Part shown: positions 17,456 to 26,478 of the stretch, one piece after another
Layout: every line of letters starts with the position of its first letter
Position numbering within the stretch: position 1 is the first letter of the stretch
NCBI GenBank assembly: GCA_002007745.1
Contig: CP019882.1
Span: 4,340,001 to 4,404,000 of the forward strand
Reading direction: 5' to 3'
Length of the DNA stretch: 64,000 bases
Source: Mycolicibacterium litorale
GTDB lineage: Bacteria > Actinomycetota > Actinomycetes > Mycobacteriales > Mycobacteriaceae
Translations under genes and position numbers: made by a program
The notes under the pieces: model-generated
Databases searched by the model: none
The model's input: the letters and a program-made list of their open reading frames with translations, nothing else
Told to the model about the DNA's origin: nothing

Positions 17456-19107
17456 GACTTGTCCTTCGGTTCGGTCGCCAAAAATGCTGTGAAGGGCGGG
17501 ATCTCATCGGATGAGCATTCGACCGAGATCACCGACGGGCCGTCGGCGGCCAGCGCTTCGGGGAGCGCGGCGGCCAGCCCGGCGAGGTCGGTGACGTCGA
17601 CGGCCGGCAGGCCGGGGAACATCGCGGCCAGGCCCGCCCCCAGTCGGCTCGGGCCGAACCGGTTGAAGCTGTACCGCCCGCCGTAGAACATCTGCTCGCG
17701 GGTGACGCACATGGCATGGGCGTGGTTGTCGAACAGCAGGAACGTCACCGGAAGCCGATGCTGGATTGCGGTGTGAATCTCCATGCCGTGCATATAGAAC
17801 GAGCCGTCACCGGCGATGACGACGGTGCGACGCCCGCGAGCGAACGCCGTCCCGATACCGGCCCCGAAGCTGTAGCCCATGCCGCCCATACCGAGGGCGA
17901 CCAGGAAGTGGCCGTCGCCGCGAGCCGGTAGCCAGTGGATGGCGGCCGCGCCGATGTTCCCCGCGTCGACGACGATGTCGGTGCCCTCGGGAAGCACGGT
18001 GTCCAGGGCGCGCATCGCGTCCCGGTAGCGCACGCCGGGCCCGTTGTGCGGTGGAGGGGTGAGCTCGGTCGCGCAGTGCCCGACGGACGCGGGGACGGCG
18101 GGAGTCATGGCGGCCGTGATCTGAGCGAGGGTGGCCTTCAGGTCGTGGCTGTCGACGTGGATGGCCGGCAGGTAGGGCGGACCCGCTCCGACCGAGACCA
18201 TCTGCACCGCGGCCAGGGCATCCTCCAGACCCCCGCGGGCCATCAACGGCAACCGGGTCCCGATGAGCAGGCACACCGCGCTGCCCGAGATCGCCTGGCG
18301 CACCGCGGGATGTCCCATCACTCCGGCCACACCCACCGCGCCTGTGACGACATCCTTTGCGTCGGGCACCGTGGCGGTGCGGGCCTGCAGCACCTGCACC
18401 AGTGCGGCCAGCTCCGCGCGGGCGTCGTCGTGAGCGACCTGATCGCCGGCGATGATGGCCACCGGTCCCCCGGCGTTGCGCAGCACTTCGATCACCGCGG
18501 CGGGGTCACCGGTGCGACGGTGCGCCGGCGCCGGGGGTTCACCGGCAGGCTCGATCGGGGCTTGTTGAATGTCTTTGGGCAGCAGCAAGACTGCCGGACC
18601 GCGCCGGCTGATGGCGGCGGCGACCGCGGCGGGTAGCGCGGTGCGGATGTCCTCGGCGGTCGTGACTCGTTCGCAGAACACCGACACTGCCGTAAACAGC
18701 GCGACGGCGTCCAGGGAGCCGTTGGCTCCGCTGGTGTCCTGGAAGGCGCCTCTGCCGTCCGCCGCCGTCGCGGTCTGGCCGATGAGCGCGAGCACCGGCA
18801 CCCGGCTGGCCAGCGACTCCCCCAGCCCCGGGACGGTGTTGAGGGCGCCGCCGCCCGATGTCGCGGCGACGACACCGAGACCGGTGCCGGCCCGGCTGTA
18901 AGCATCGGCCATGGCCGATGCGCTGAATTCGTGCTTGGCGACCACGGCGGTGACGCCCGGGCAGGTGTGCGCCGCGTCGTAGAGGTCCTCGATGTTGGCG
19001 CCGTCCACGCCGAAGATATAGCGGACGCCACGGCCGGCGAGGTGTTCGACGATGTGGTCGACTACCCGCTGGTGCTTCCTACTGCCGGGCTCAGGGTTGA
19101 CCGGCAT
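17452..19107 (-). CDS. Thiamine diphosphate-dependent enzyme (acetolactate synthase-like)
   Basis: 551 residues from the ATG at 19107 (an upstream in-frame start would add 12 Arg-rich residues). N-terminal PYR domain with the catalytic Glu60 in VVAKHEFSASAMADAYSR, a central domain, and a C-terminal PP domain with GDGSFYMHGMEIHTAIQ...LLFDN that binds Mg-ThDP. Members decarboxylate a 2-oxo acid and transfer the activated aldehyde to an acceptor. This is the first gene of the nine-gene operon and its stop overlaps the SRPBCC start. In this setting an acyloin-type or 2-oxoacid-derived building block is the natural guess. It is not the housekeeping IlvB, which is longer and has other partners. Confidence 0.85.
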   Translation of the reverse strand: MPVNPEPGSRKHQRVVDHIVEHLAGRGVRYIFGVDGANIEDLYDAAHTCPGVTAVVAKHEFSASAMADAYSRAGTGLGVVAATSGGGALNTVPGLGESLASRVPVLALIGQTATAADGRGAFQDTSGANGSLDAVALFTAVSVFCERVTTAEDIRTALPAAVAAAISRRGPAVLLLPKDIQQAPIEPAGEPPAPAHRRTGDPAAVIEVLRNAGGPVAIIAGDQVAHDDARAELAALVQVLQARTATVPDAKDVVTGAVGVAGVMGHPAVRQAISGSAVCLLIGTRLPLMARGGLEDALAAVQMVSVGAGPPYLPAIHVDSHDLKATLAQITAAMTPAVPASVGHCATELTPPPHNGPGVRYRDAMRALDTVLPEGTDIVVDAGNIGAAAIHWLPARGDGHFLVALGMGGMGYSFGAGIGTAFARGRRTVVIAGDGSFYMHGMEIHTAIQHRLPVTFLLFDNHAHAMCVTREQMFYGGRYSFNRFGPSRLGAGLAAMFPGLPAVDVTDLAGLAAALPEALAADGPSVISVECSSDEIPPFTAFLATEPKDKS

Positions 19108-19311
19108 GACGTTCGAGCGCGGTCGCCCCCGACACGTACCCACAAACAGCGCTCGCCATGACCCCCGCCTAGTGCACCTAACTTCCCACGGACCCTAATG
19201 CAGGTCGAGGAGTTTGCGAGGGGCTTTGGCCAGAGATACTCGACACCGCCGCTGCTGGCCGCGATCAAGCACCGCAGCTGGCTGGCGAATCAAGGTCCTG
19301 CGCACCTGCAA

Positions 19312-19719
19312 TCAGTCTGCGCCGGGCGCAAGGGGCCGCATACCCAGCTGTGCGGCTGTGCCGGCAAGCCGAACGTCATAGGTCACGAACGCGGTCAGCG
19401 TCGCAACGGCGCCCGCCACCGCGGCGGTGGCGAGGTGGATGGCATCCAGGGAGCGCAACATCGGGTCCTGATACGCCGCCGCGGTGGCTCTCACCACGGG
19501 ATCGATCTCGAAGATATCCAGCCTCGCCAGGACGCCAGGCACCGCCCGCAGACCGTCGGGCACACCCGCGCGGATGAGCGCCCTGGGCAGCTCGATCTCA
19601 GTCAAAGCCGAAGTGATCCAGGACATCTCGGCTCGCTCATCGAGCCAATCCGCCAGTGCCGTGGATTCGGGCTCCGGAAGGATCAACTTCACCAGGGCAG
19701 AAGGGTCGAGGTAGATCAC
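19312..19719 (-). CDS. vapC: PIN-domain toxin (VapC family)
   Basis: 135 residues with the PIN nuclease acidic set: Asp5 in MIYLDPSAL, Glu41/Glu43 in TEIELPRA, Asp92 in RSLDAIHLA and Asp115 in FVTYDVRL. VapC proteins cleave tRNA or rRNA using Mg2+ when freed from their antitoxin. The gene begins 5 bases after the antitoxin stop, so the pair is one operon under the palindrome upstream. It is unlinked to the biosynthetic operon that starts about 200 bases further on; the region between has no gene. Confidence 0.9.
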   Translation of the reverse strand: MIYLDPSALVKLILPEPESTALADWLDERAEMSWITSALTEIELPRALIRAGVPDGLRAVPGVLARLDIFEIDPVVRATAAAYQDPMLRSLDAIHLATAAVAGAVATLTAFVTYDVRLAGTAAQLGMRPLAPGAD

Positions 19720-19724
19720 GGCGC

Positions 19725-20000
19725 TCAGTAGCGTTCGCCGTCGCGCATGCTCCGCACCAGGGTGCCGGCATCGGGGACCGGCTCATCGACATGGACCGTA
19801 GGCCGAGGAGCGGGACCGCGTGTTGCGGCGCGGCGCACCCGACCAGCGCTGACCAGGTCGTCCAACGGGCCCGGCGAGGCCGGCACCAGGCGAGCGATCA
19901 CCGTGCCGCGCTCCGTCAGGATGATCTCCTCGCCCGCTTTCACCCGCGCTAGGACCTTGGCGGTTTCCTGGTTGAGCACACGGACGGGTAGTACAGCCAC
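19725..20000 (-). CDS. vapB: Antitoxin (Phd/YefM-type N-terminus) of the VapC pair
   Basis: 91 residues. The N-terminus VRVLNQETAKVLARVKAGEEIILTERGTVIARLVP is the DNA-binding Phd/YefM fold; the C-terminal Pro/Arg-rich tail (PRPTVHVDEPVPDAGTLVRSMRDGERY) is the likely toxin-binding segment. The gene precedes vapC and starts 10 bases downstream of a 20-bp palindrome, the expected autoregulatory arrangement. Confidence 0.88.
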   Translation of the reverse strand: MAVLPVRVLNQETAKVLARVKAGEEIILTERGTVIARLVPASPGPLDDLVSAGRVRRAATRGPAPRPTVHVDEPVPDAGTLVRSMRDGERY

Positions 20001-20009
20001 CCCGTCAGC

Positions 20010-20029
20010 GTAGTACGAATTTGTACTAC
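20010..20029. promoter_or_regulatory. Palindromic operator of the toxin-antitoxin operon
   Basis: GTAGTAC and GTACTAC flank a 6-base AT-rich centre, giving 18 of 20 symmetric positions. It lies directly upstream of the antitoxin start and just beyond the stop of the MFS gene. Phd/VapB antitoxins bind such sites alone or with toxin. Confidence 0.7.
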
Positions 20030-20030
20030 A

Positions 20031-21265
20031 TCAGCAGATGCGTGGGGGCCGGTCGCGCAGGACGATCCCCGCCAACAGGGCGGCGATAGCGGCGAGCACC
20101 AGAATCGTCACGGCCACCGCGGGCCAACCGTCGGCGTCGAAGGCCACCCCACCCAGCCACCCGACGGCGCTGGAGCCGCCGTAGTAGAACAGGTTGTACA
20201 ACGACGACGCCTGGGCTTTGCCGACCGGGGCGGCCTGACCGGTCCACCCGGCCGCGGTCGAATGCGCGCCGAAGAAACCCGCCGTCGCGATCACCAGGCC
20301 GGCAAGCACGGCGAAGACGTTGTCGCTGAGCGTGATTGCGACACCGACCATCATGACCGCGACCGAGGCGAGCAGCACCCGCTTGCGGCCGAAACGGGCA
20401 GCCTCGGCTCCGGCCCGCGAGGATGCCCAGGTCCCGGCCAGGTAGGCCAGGAACACCAGGCTGACCACCGACGGTGCGAGGTCGAACGGCGGGCTGGTCA
20501 GCCGGAAGCCGAGGAAGTTGTACAGCGCCACGAACCCGCCCATCAGCAGGAACCCCTGCGCGAAGAGCACCAGCTGGCGCGGGGTGCGCAGGTTGACCGC
20601 GAGGCGGTGGCCCAGGTTGCCCTCCGGGTTGAGGCCGCGCCCGGACGCGGGTGTGAAACCCCGGGGTGCGGGTGCGAGTTTGACGAAACCCATGGCCGCC
20701 AGACCACAGATGACGGCCACGATGAACACACCGACACGCCATCCGGCGAATTCGGCGACCGGGCTGGACACCAGCCGGCCGAGCAGACCGCCGATCGTCG
20801 TGCCGCCCACGAAGGTGCCGGCCGCCCTGGCGGCGTGTACCGGGTCCACCTCTTCGGTCAGGTAGGCCACCGCGATCGCAGGTACACCCCCACCAGCAGG
20901 CCCTCGACGAAGCGGCCGGCCATCAGCAGACCGAACGTCGGCGCGAACGGCACCAGCATGCCCACCGCGGTTGCGCCGGAGACGGACATGGTGATGGCCT
21001 TGACCCGGCCGATCCGGTCAGCCAGCGCCGACCAGGGGATGACGCCGATCGCCAGACCGACTGTCGACGCCGAGATCACCAGTGCGGCGTTGGCCGCACC
21101 GATGCCCAGATCCTGTGATATGAGCGGAAGGACGGCCTGCGGGGAGTACAGCTGCGCGAAGGTGGCCACGCCGGCGCAGAACAACGCCGCGAGCAGCCGT
21201 GCGTAGGCCGAGGATCCGCGGGTGTGCCCGGTCCAGGCGCGGTCCACGACGGGTTCGACGGTCAT
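20031..21265 (-). CDS. MFS transporter (YnfM-like), frameshifted
   Basis: About 411 residues, 12-helix major facilitator. The first frame covers the start to the VGLAIGVIPWSALADRIGR loop motif and ends soon after LLMAGRFVEGLLVG. The second frame resumes with AIAVAYLTEEVDPVHAARAAGTFVGG, the usual next segment in AraJ/YnfM-type exporters. The break is at a C run, 20887-20891: adding one base restores LLVGGVPAIAVAYL. This is probably a sequencing deletion. Substrate unknown; the LysR gene lies upstream in the same direction and may regulate it. Confidence 0.8.
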
Positions 21266-21366
21266 TTGCTCGACGGTAGGAACTCCCGCGCTGATGTGTC
21301 CAATGCATGAAACAGGTTAATTTCATGCGGTCGACGTATGAGTGCTGATCGTGGTGGCTTCGAGCC

Positions 21367-22236
21367 TCAGCCCTCGCTGAGAAATTGGCGAAACCGCTGC
21401 GTCGGCGGGGCCAGCGCCCGGTCACGATGCCAGGCCACTCCGACTTCCCGCTTGGCACGGTTGTTGGTCAGCGGGACGTGCACTACCCGGGCCTCGGTTC
21501 CGTCGCGCGGTACCGGGACCACGGCCACCCCGAATCCCGCCGCGACCAGGCCTTCCATCGTGGGGATTTCGGAGGCCTCGAAGACGATGTCGGGGTCGAT
21601 GCCCGCCTCGGCCCACAGGTCGTCGGTGAGCAGCCGCAACCCAAACGGCTTCTCCAGAGCCACGAACGGCTCGTCGGCCGCGGCGGAGAGGCTGACGCGG
21701 CTGCGGGCGGCCAGCCGATGCCCAGCCGGGACAGCCAGGCACAGCCGCTCGACGTAGAGGCGGTGCCAGCCGAAGGCGGCGGGGTCCGGCCGCGGTGAGG
21801 TGATGCCGATATCGGAGCTGCCATCGGCCAGCCGCTGGGTGATCTCATGCGCGGGACCCTGGAACAGATCGAACATGATTCCCGGCGCCGCCTCACGGAA
21901 CCGCCGAAGTTGCTCGGGCACATACCAGTTGGCCAACGAATGCAGGAACGCCAGCCGGACCCGGCCGGTGTCGGGGTCACGCAGCGCGGCGATCCGGTCG
22001 GTGGCGGTCTGCATCTCGGCGATGCCGCGGCGGGCGTGCTCGAGCAGAATGCGGCCGTATTCGTTGAGGTGCAGCCGGCGCCCGACGCGGTCGAAGAGTG
22101 CAACGCCGGTCTCCTGTTCGAGCCGGGTCAGCGCCCGGGACAGGGTGGGCTGACTGACGCCGAGTTCCGCCGCGGCCTCGGTGACGTGCTCGGTGTCGGC
22201 CAGCACCACGAACCAGCGCAGTTCTTCGAGGTGCAC
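21367..22236 (-). CDS. LysR-family transcription regulator
   Basis: 289 residues. N-terminal winged helix-turn-helix (MHLEELRWFVVLADTEHVTEAAAELGVSQPTLSRALTRLEQ) followed by a substrate-binding domain (SDIGITSPRP, PAGHRLAARSR). It is about 100 bases upstream of the MFS gene and reads toward it, an arrangement that suggests control of that transporter; the inducer cannot be told. Confidence 0.9.
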   Translation of the reverse strand: MHLEELRWFVVLADTEHVTEAAAELGVSQPTLSRALTRLEQETGVALFDRVGRRLHLNEYGRILLEHARRGIAEMQTATDRIAALRDPDTGRVRLAFLHSLANWYVPEQLRRFREAAPGIMFDLFQGPAHEITQRLADGSSDIGITSPRPDPAAFGWHRLYVERLCLAVPAGHRLAARSRVSLSAAADEPFVALEKPFGLRLLTDDLWAEAGIDPDIVFEASEIPTMEGLVAAGFGVAVVPVPRDGTEARVVHVPLTNNRAKREVGVAWHRDRALAPPTQRFRQFLSEG

Positions 22237-22267
22237 GGTGTCGACGATAGCGAGGTGAGGGCAGTCG

Positions 22268-23404
22268 TCAGCCGGTTACATCGGTGGACCAGCGCTCTTC
22301 GACACGACCGAATCTCCACACCGACACCGCGACGAGCCAGGCCGCGATGAAGAGGCCGACGATGACGTAACCGGCGTAGTCGAGGTTGATGTTGGCGATC
22401 GCGGCGAGCGGGCCTGATTCGATGTGCAGGCGGTCGGCCAGCACCCCGACCAGTTCGATGGTGCCGATGATCAGGGCCACCGCCACTGACAGCGACGTGA
22501 TGGTCAGGTTGTAGAAGATCTTGCGTATCGGGTTTGCGAAGGCCCAGCCGTAGGCATAGTTCATGAAGATGCCGTCGGTGGTGTCCATCACGCACATGCC
22601 TGCCGCAAAAAGGATGGGCAGCACCAGGATGGCGTAGAAGGGAAGATTGAAGGCGGCCGCTCCACCGGCGAGCACTAGCAATCCGACCTCGGTCGCGGTA
22701 TCGAAGCCCAACCCGAACAGGACCCCGATCGGGTAGATATGCCAGGGCTTGGTGACCGATTTGGTGAGGCCGCCGAGGAATCGGTTCATGAATCCGCGGG
22801 ATTCGAGCGTGCGCTCCAATTCGGCTTCGTCGTAACGGCCGTGGCGCAGCGCCCGGAAGACCTTGATGATGCCGACCAGCGCGACGAGGTTGAGGATTCC
22901 GATGATCCACAGGAACACCCCGGAGACGGACGGACCGATCATGCCCGTGATCGTGTGCAGTGCGGAGTCTTCATCCTGCACCGGGCCGACCAGCGCCCGG
23001 ACGCCGAGGGACAACAGGAGCGCGAGGGTGAAGACGATCGTGGAGTGGCCCAATGAAAACCAGAACCCGACCGAGAGCGGCTTGCGATCCCGGCGGGTCT
23101 CGAGGTCGTCTGCGATCAGTTTGCGGGTGGTGTTGTCCACGGCCGCAATGTGATCGGCGTCGAACGCATGCCGAAGCCCGAAGGTGTAGGCGAGGATTCC
23201 CACCCCGATGGTGAAGACCGGATGGTCGCCGCCGAGCCGGTAGTGCTCGGGGACAACCAGGGTGAACAGCACCACGAACCCTGCTACGTGCAGCAGGACG
23301 ACGAATCCGTACATGCCTGCCAGCGAGCGTTTGTCGGCGCGGGACAGCGATCTGCGGAACTGGGCCAGCCCGCGCGTGTCAGATGATGTCGGCGCAGCGG
23401 TCAC
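22268..23404 (-). CDS. Nickel/cobalt transporter, NiCoT family
   Basis: 378 residues, about eight membrane helices. The family signature HAFDADHI (79-86) in TM2 and LGFDTATE further on are both present. NiCoT permeases import Co2+ and/or Ni2+. It is divergent from eutBC, whose product needs adenosylcobalamin, so cobalt supply for B12 is a reasonable role, although nickel for urease or hydrogenase is equally possible from sequence alone. Two inverted repeats lie in the shared upstream region. Confidence 0.92.
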   Translation of the reverse strand: MTAAPTSSDTRGLAQFRRSLSRADKRSLAGMYGFVVLLHVAGFVVLFTLVVPEHYRLGGDHPVFTIGVGILAYTFGLRHAFDADHIAAVDNTTRKLIADDLETRRDRKPLSVGFWFSLGHSTIVFTLALLLSLGVRALVGPVQDEDSALHTITGMIGPSVSGVFLWIIGILNLVALVGIIKVFRALRHGRYDEAELERTLESRGFMNRFLGGLTKSVTKPWHIYPIGVLFGLGFDTATEVGLLVLAGGAAAFNLPFYAILVLPILFAAGMCVMDTTDGIFMNYAYGWAFANPIRKIFYNLTITSLSVAVALIIGTIELVGVLADRLHIESGPLAAIANINLDYAGYVIVGLFIAAWLVAVSVWRFGRVEERWSTDVTG

Positions 23405-23479
23405 AGGGCTCTCCTTCGTCCGCGCGGGACGCCGGTTGGCCGGGGCGGACGGGGCATCACGGTATGCCCGATCAGCTTA

Positions 23480-23499
23480 CATGTCTATGTGAAAACATG
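23480..23499. promoter_or_regulatory. Imperfect inverted repeat upstream of the NiCoT gene
   Basis: CATGT (23480-23484) and ACATG (23495-23499) are symmetric around a 10-base AT-rich centre, 76 bases upstream of the transporter start. The spacing and AT content would suit an ArsR- or MarR-type repressor. The arms are short, so this is tentative. Confidence 0.3.
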
Positions 23500-23633
23500 A
23501 TCCGACAACCGCAAGTGCCCGCAGGATCGGCGGGCGGCATACCGCTGTCGCAGCTCACGGGCTCGGCCCCAGTTTCCTGTCAATGTGCTGCGAATGCCGC
23601 TTCGGGTGGACAACGGCCACATCATGGGCCAGA

Positions 23634-23663
23634 CTTTAAAGGTCGATGAACCAACCTTTAAAG
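23634..23663. promoter_or_regulatory. Perfect inverted repeat upstream of eutB
   Basis: CTTTAAAGG (23634-23642) and CCTTTAAAG (23655-23663) are perfect 9-bp arms with a 12-base loop; each arm itself contains the palindrome CTTTAAAG. It is AT-rich in GC-rich surroundings and lies 37 bases before the GTG and about 73 before the ATG of eutB. It is the best candidate operator for the ethanolamine genes, or a leader hairpin. Confidence 0.6.
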
Positions 23664-23735
23664 AGACCCACGGTGGCTCTCTCGCTCGCTGGATGAGGAG
23701 TGCACCGCCTTGGCAACTCGAGAACGCCGATCGAC

Positions 23736-25151
23736 ATGATCTACCACCAACAACTTTCCGGTGTCAGCTACGCCTTCGACGGTCTGGTCGACGTGATGGC
23801 GAAGGCGACCCCGCTGCGCTCGGGTGATCAGTTGGCAGGCTGCGCCGCGCAATCCGATGCCGAACGGGCCGCCGCGGCCTGGGTGCTGGCCGACCTGCCG
23901 TTGGAGATCTTCCTCAACGAGGTGGTGGTTCCCTACGAGAGCGACGAGGTCACCCGGCTGATCATCGACAGCCATGACCGGGCGTCCTTTTCGGCGATCT
24001 CGCACCTGACCGTCGGCGGCTTGCGCGACTGGCTGCTGGAGTGTGCCTGTCATGACGACGGCACGGCCCGCATCGCGGCGGTCCGCGCCGGCATCACCCC
24101 GGAGATGGCGGCCGCGGTCAGCAAGATCATGCGCAATCAGGACCTGATCGCGGTGTCGGCGGCGATGGAGGTCACCGCCGGGTTCCGCACCACCGTCGGC
24201 GGTCGCGGCACCCTGGCCACCCGCCTGCAGCCGAACCATCCCACCGACGATCCGCGCGGGGTGGCCGCCGCCGTGCTCGACGGCTTGCTGCTGGGGTGCG
24301 GCGATGCCGTCATCGGGATCAATCCGGCGACCGACTCCCCGCACGCCACCTCCGATCTGCTGTACCTGCTCGATTCGATCCGCTCCCGCTTCGACATCCC
24401 CACCCAGTCCTGCGTGTTGTCCCACATCACCACCACCATCGGACTGATCGAAGAGGGCGCACCGGTGGATCTGGTGTTCCAGTCCATCGCGGGAACCGAA
24501 GGCGCCAACTCCGCCTTCGGGGTGACCATCGAGCTGCTGCGGGAAGGCAACGCGGCCGCGCGGTCGCTGAACCGCGGCACCGTCGGCGACAACGTGATGT
24601 ACCTCGAGACGGGCCAGGGCTCGGCGTTGAGCTCCGGTGCTCACCTCGGCACCGGCGGCAAGCCGGTCGATCAGCAGACCCTGGAGGTGCGCGCCTACGC
24701 GGTGGCGCGCGACCTGCAGCCGCTGCTGGTCAACACCGTCGTCGGGTTCATCGGCCCGGAATATCTGTACGACGGCCGGCAGATCATCCGCGCGGGTTTG
24801 GAAGATCACTTCTGCGGCAAGCTGCTGGGGCTGCCGATGGGCGTCGACGTCTGCTACACGAACCACGCCGAGGCCGACCAGAACGACATGGACAACCTGT
24901 TGACGCTGCTGGCCGCCGCTGGCGTCGCGTTTGTCATCACCGTTCCCGGGGCCGACGACGTGATGCTGGGCTATCAGAGCTTGTCCTTCCACGACGTCCT
25001 GTTGACCCGCCAGACGCTGGGGCTGCGGCCGGCCCCGGAATTCGAGACGTGGTTGCGCGGCATCGGCATGGTCGACGAGGCCGGCCGGCTGACGCCGTTT
25101 GATGTGACGAGTTCACCGCTGCGCGAACTGACGTCTGCGCACGCCCGATGA
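23736..25151 (+). CDS. eutB: Ethanolamine ammonia-lyase large subunit
   Basis: 471 residues from the ATG (a GTG at 23700 would add 12). The sequence follows EutB closely: KATPLRSGDQLAGCAA, GDAVIGINPATDSP, FQSIAGTEGANSAFG, ETGQGSALSSGAH, VGFIGPEYLYDGRQIIRAGLEDH and CYTNHAEADQND. With EutC and adenosylcobalamin it splits ethanolamine to acetaldehyde and ammonia. No microcompartment genes are present, so the enzyme is probably free in the cytoplasm and used for nitrogen or carbon from phosphatidylethanolamine. It overlaps eutC by 4 bases (ATGA). Confidence 0.95.
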   Translation: MIYHQQLSGVSYAFDGLVDVMAKATPLRSGDQLAGCAAQSDAERAAAAWVLADLPLEIFLNEVVVPYESDEVTRLIIDSHDRASFSAISHLTVGGLRDWLLECACHDDGTARIAAVRAGITPEMAAAVSKIMRNQDLIAVSAAMEVTAGFRTTVGGRGTLATRLQPNHPTDDPRGVAAAVLDGLLLGCGDAVIGINPATDSPHATSDLLYLLDSIRSRFDIPTQSCVLSHITTTIGLIEEGAPVDLVFQSIAGTEGANSAFGVTIELLREGNAAARSLNRGTVGDNVMYLETGQGSALSSGAHLGTGGKPVDQQTLEVRAYAVARDLQPLLVNTVVGFIGPEYLYDGRQIIRAGLEDHFCGKLLGLPMGVDVCYTNHAEADQNDMDNLLTLLAAAGVAFVITVPGADDVMLGYQSLSFHDVLLTRQTLGLRPAPEFETWLRGIGMVDEAGRLTPFDVTSSPLRELTSAHAR

Positions 25152-25915
25152 GTGACATGGCGCGCCAGCAGTTCTGGGATGCGCTGCGCCAGACGACGCA
25201 GGCGCGAATCGGGTTGGGACGCTCCGGGAATGCGCTGCCGACGCGCGATGTGCTGGAGCTGGCCGCCGCCCACGCCGCCGCGCGCGATGCGGTGCATATT
25301 CCGCTGGACACCCAACGGTTGGCCGCCGCGATCGCAGATGTCGGGATCGGCCGGCCGGCGGTAGTCACCAGTCAGGCGTCATCGCGAGATGAATACCTGC
25401 GCCGGCCCGACCTCGGCCGACTGCCGGCGGACCTCGCGGCGGTGGCCACTGCCCCGGCCGACATTGGCTTCGTGCTCGCCGACGGGTTGTCGCCGACTGC
25501 GCTGATGCATCACGGCGCTGCGCTGCTGCGCGCGCTGGTCGAGGAGTTCGGTGAGCGGTACAGCCTCGCCGAGCCGGTCATCGCGACGCAGGCGCGGGTG
25601 GCGCTCGGCGACCATATCGCCGAACGTGGGCAGTACACAACGTTGTTGGTGATCATCGGTGAGCGACCGGGCCTCAGTGTCGCCGACAGCCTCGGCATCT
25701 ACCTCACCCACCGGCCGCGGCCCGGATGCACTGACGCCGATCGCAACTGCATCTCCAACATCCACCCGCCCGACGGGTTGGGCTACCGTGAGGCGGCCCG
25801 CATCGCCGGCGGTCTGGTCGCCGGGGCGCGTCAGCTCGGGCGTTCCGGTGTCTCGCTGAAGGACACCTCGCGAGGGGTCGGCGTCGACGGGCCTGGGCTC
25901 GGGGAATTGGGGTAG
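25148..25915 (+). CDS. eutC: Ethanolamine ammonia-lyase small subunit
   Basis: 255 residues with EutC motifs: TQARIGLGRSGNALPT near the N-terminus, DIGFVLADGLSPTAL, LVIIGERPGLSVADSLGIYLTH and the cysteine-bearing end DADRNCISNIHPPDGLGYREAA. EutC completes the B12-binding heterocomplex with EutB. The start overlaps the eutB stop. It is convergent with the next gene across a long imperfect hairpin. Confidence 0.95.
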   Translation: MSDMARQQFWDALRQTTQARIGLGRSGNALPTRDVLELAAAHAAARDAVHIPLDTQRLAAAIADVGIGRPAVVTSQASSRDEYLRRPDLGRLPADLAAVATAPADIGFVLADGLSPTALMHHGAALLRALVEEFGERYSLAEPVIATQARVALGDHIAERGQYTTLLVIIGERPGLSVADSLGIYLTHRPRPGCTDADRNCISNIHPPDGLGYREAARIAGGLVAGARQLGRSGVSLKDTSRGVGVDGPGLGELG

Positions 25916-25922
25916 TGCAGGT

Positions 25923-25989
25923 GCCCGGCTTCGAGCGACAATCCAGCCGGCCCTGCGCGCCGCGATACCGTTGTCGCTACGAGCCGGGC
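25923..25989. terminator. Long imperfect hairpin after eutC
   Basis: Arms 25923-25941 and 25971-25989 pair over 16 of 19 bases (GCCCGGCT and AGCGACAA segments on each side) around a 29-base loop. It lies between two convergent genes, so it may end transcription from both sides. Confidence 0.45.
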
Positions 25990-26016
25990 GCACCGTTCCG
26001 GTGGTGAGTCCCGCCG

Positions 26017-26478
26017 TCAGAACCGATCGAATATCGAGTTGACGATGTCGTCGCCGATGCCGATACCGGCTCCGGTGACCATCGCCTGACCGAAGCGGCC
26101 ACTGAGGAACCGCTGCAGCGTGCCACCGCCGGTGGGCTGCTGATACTGCGGGTATTGCGGCGGCTGCTGATACTGCGGCGGGGCGGCATAGGTGGCGGGA
26201 GCGGCGTACGCGGGCTGTGGCGGCGCCGGCTGCTGCACGGACGAGACGTGATCATCGACGAGCCCGTGAATGGCTTGCAGCAGTTCGCTTGTCGTGGTCT
26301 GCTCGTCGCGGATAGCCAACGCGATCTCCTTGAGGTCCAAGCCCCATTCCCGCGCGTTCGAATCCCCCGCCGCTGCGGCGGCCGACAACTTGTCGACCAG
26401 CGTGCGGATCAACGACCCGGTCTGGTCGGCCTGCGATTGCAGAGCGGCGAACTGCCGGTCCACGGTCTCGGTGTTCAT
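26017..26478 (-). CDS. Coiled-coil protein with Pro/Gln/Tyr-rich linker, unknown function
   Basis: 153 residues. Residues about 1-80 are helical and acidic (LVDKLSAAAAAGDSNAREWGLDLKEIALAIRDEQTTTSELLQAIHGLVDDH). A low-complexity linker of QYQQP-like units follows (about 83-120) and a short Gly-rich C-terminal segment (FGQAMVTGAGIGIGDDIVNSIF), possibly membrane-associating. No signal peptide or known domain is recognised. A strong GAAAGGA ribosome site precedes the ATG. Convergent with eutC. Confidence 0.7.
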   Translation of the reverse strand: MNTETVDRQFAALQSQADQTGSLIRTLVDKLSAAAAAGDSNAREWGLDLKEIALAIRDEQTTTSELLQAIHGLVDDHVSSVQQPAPPQPAYAAPATYAAPPQYQQPPQYPQYQQPTGGGTLQRFLSGRFGQAMVTGAGIGIGDDIVNSIFDRF

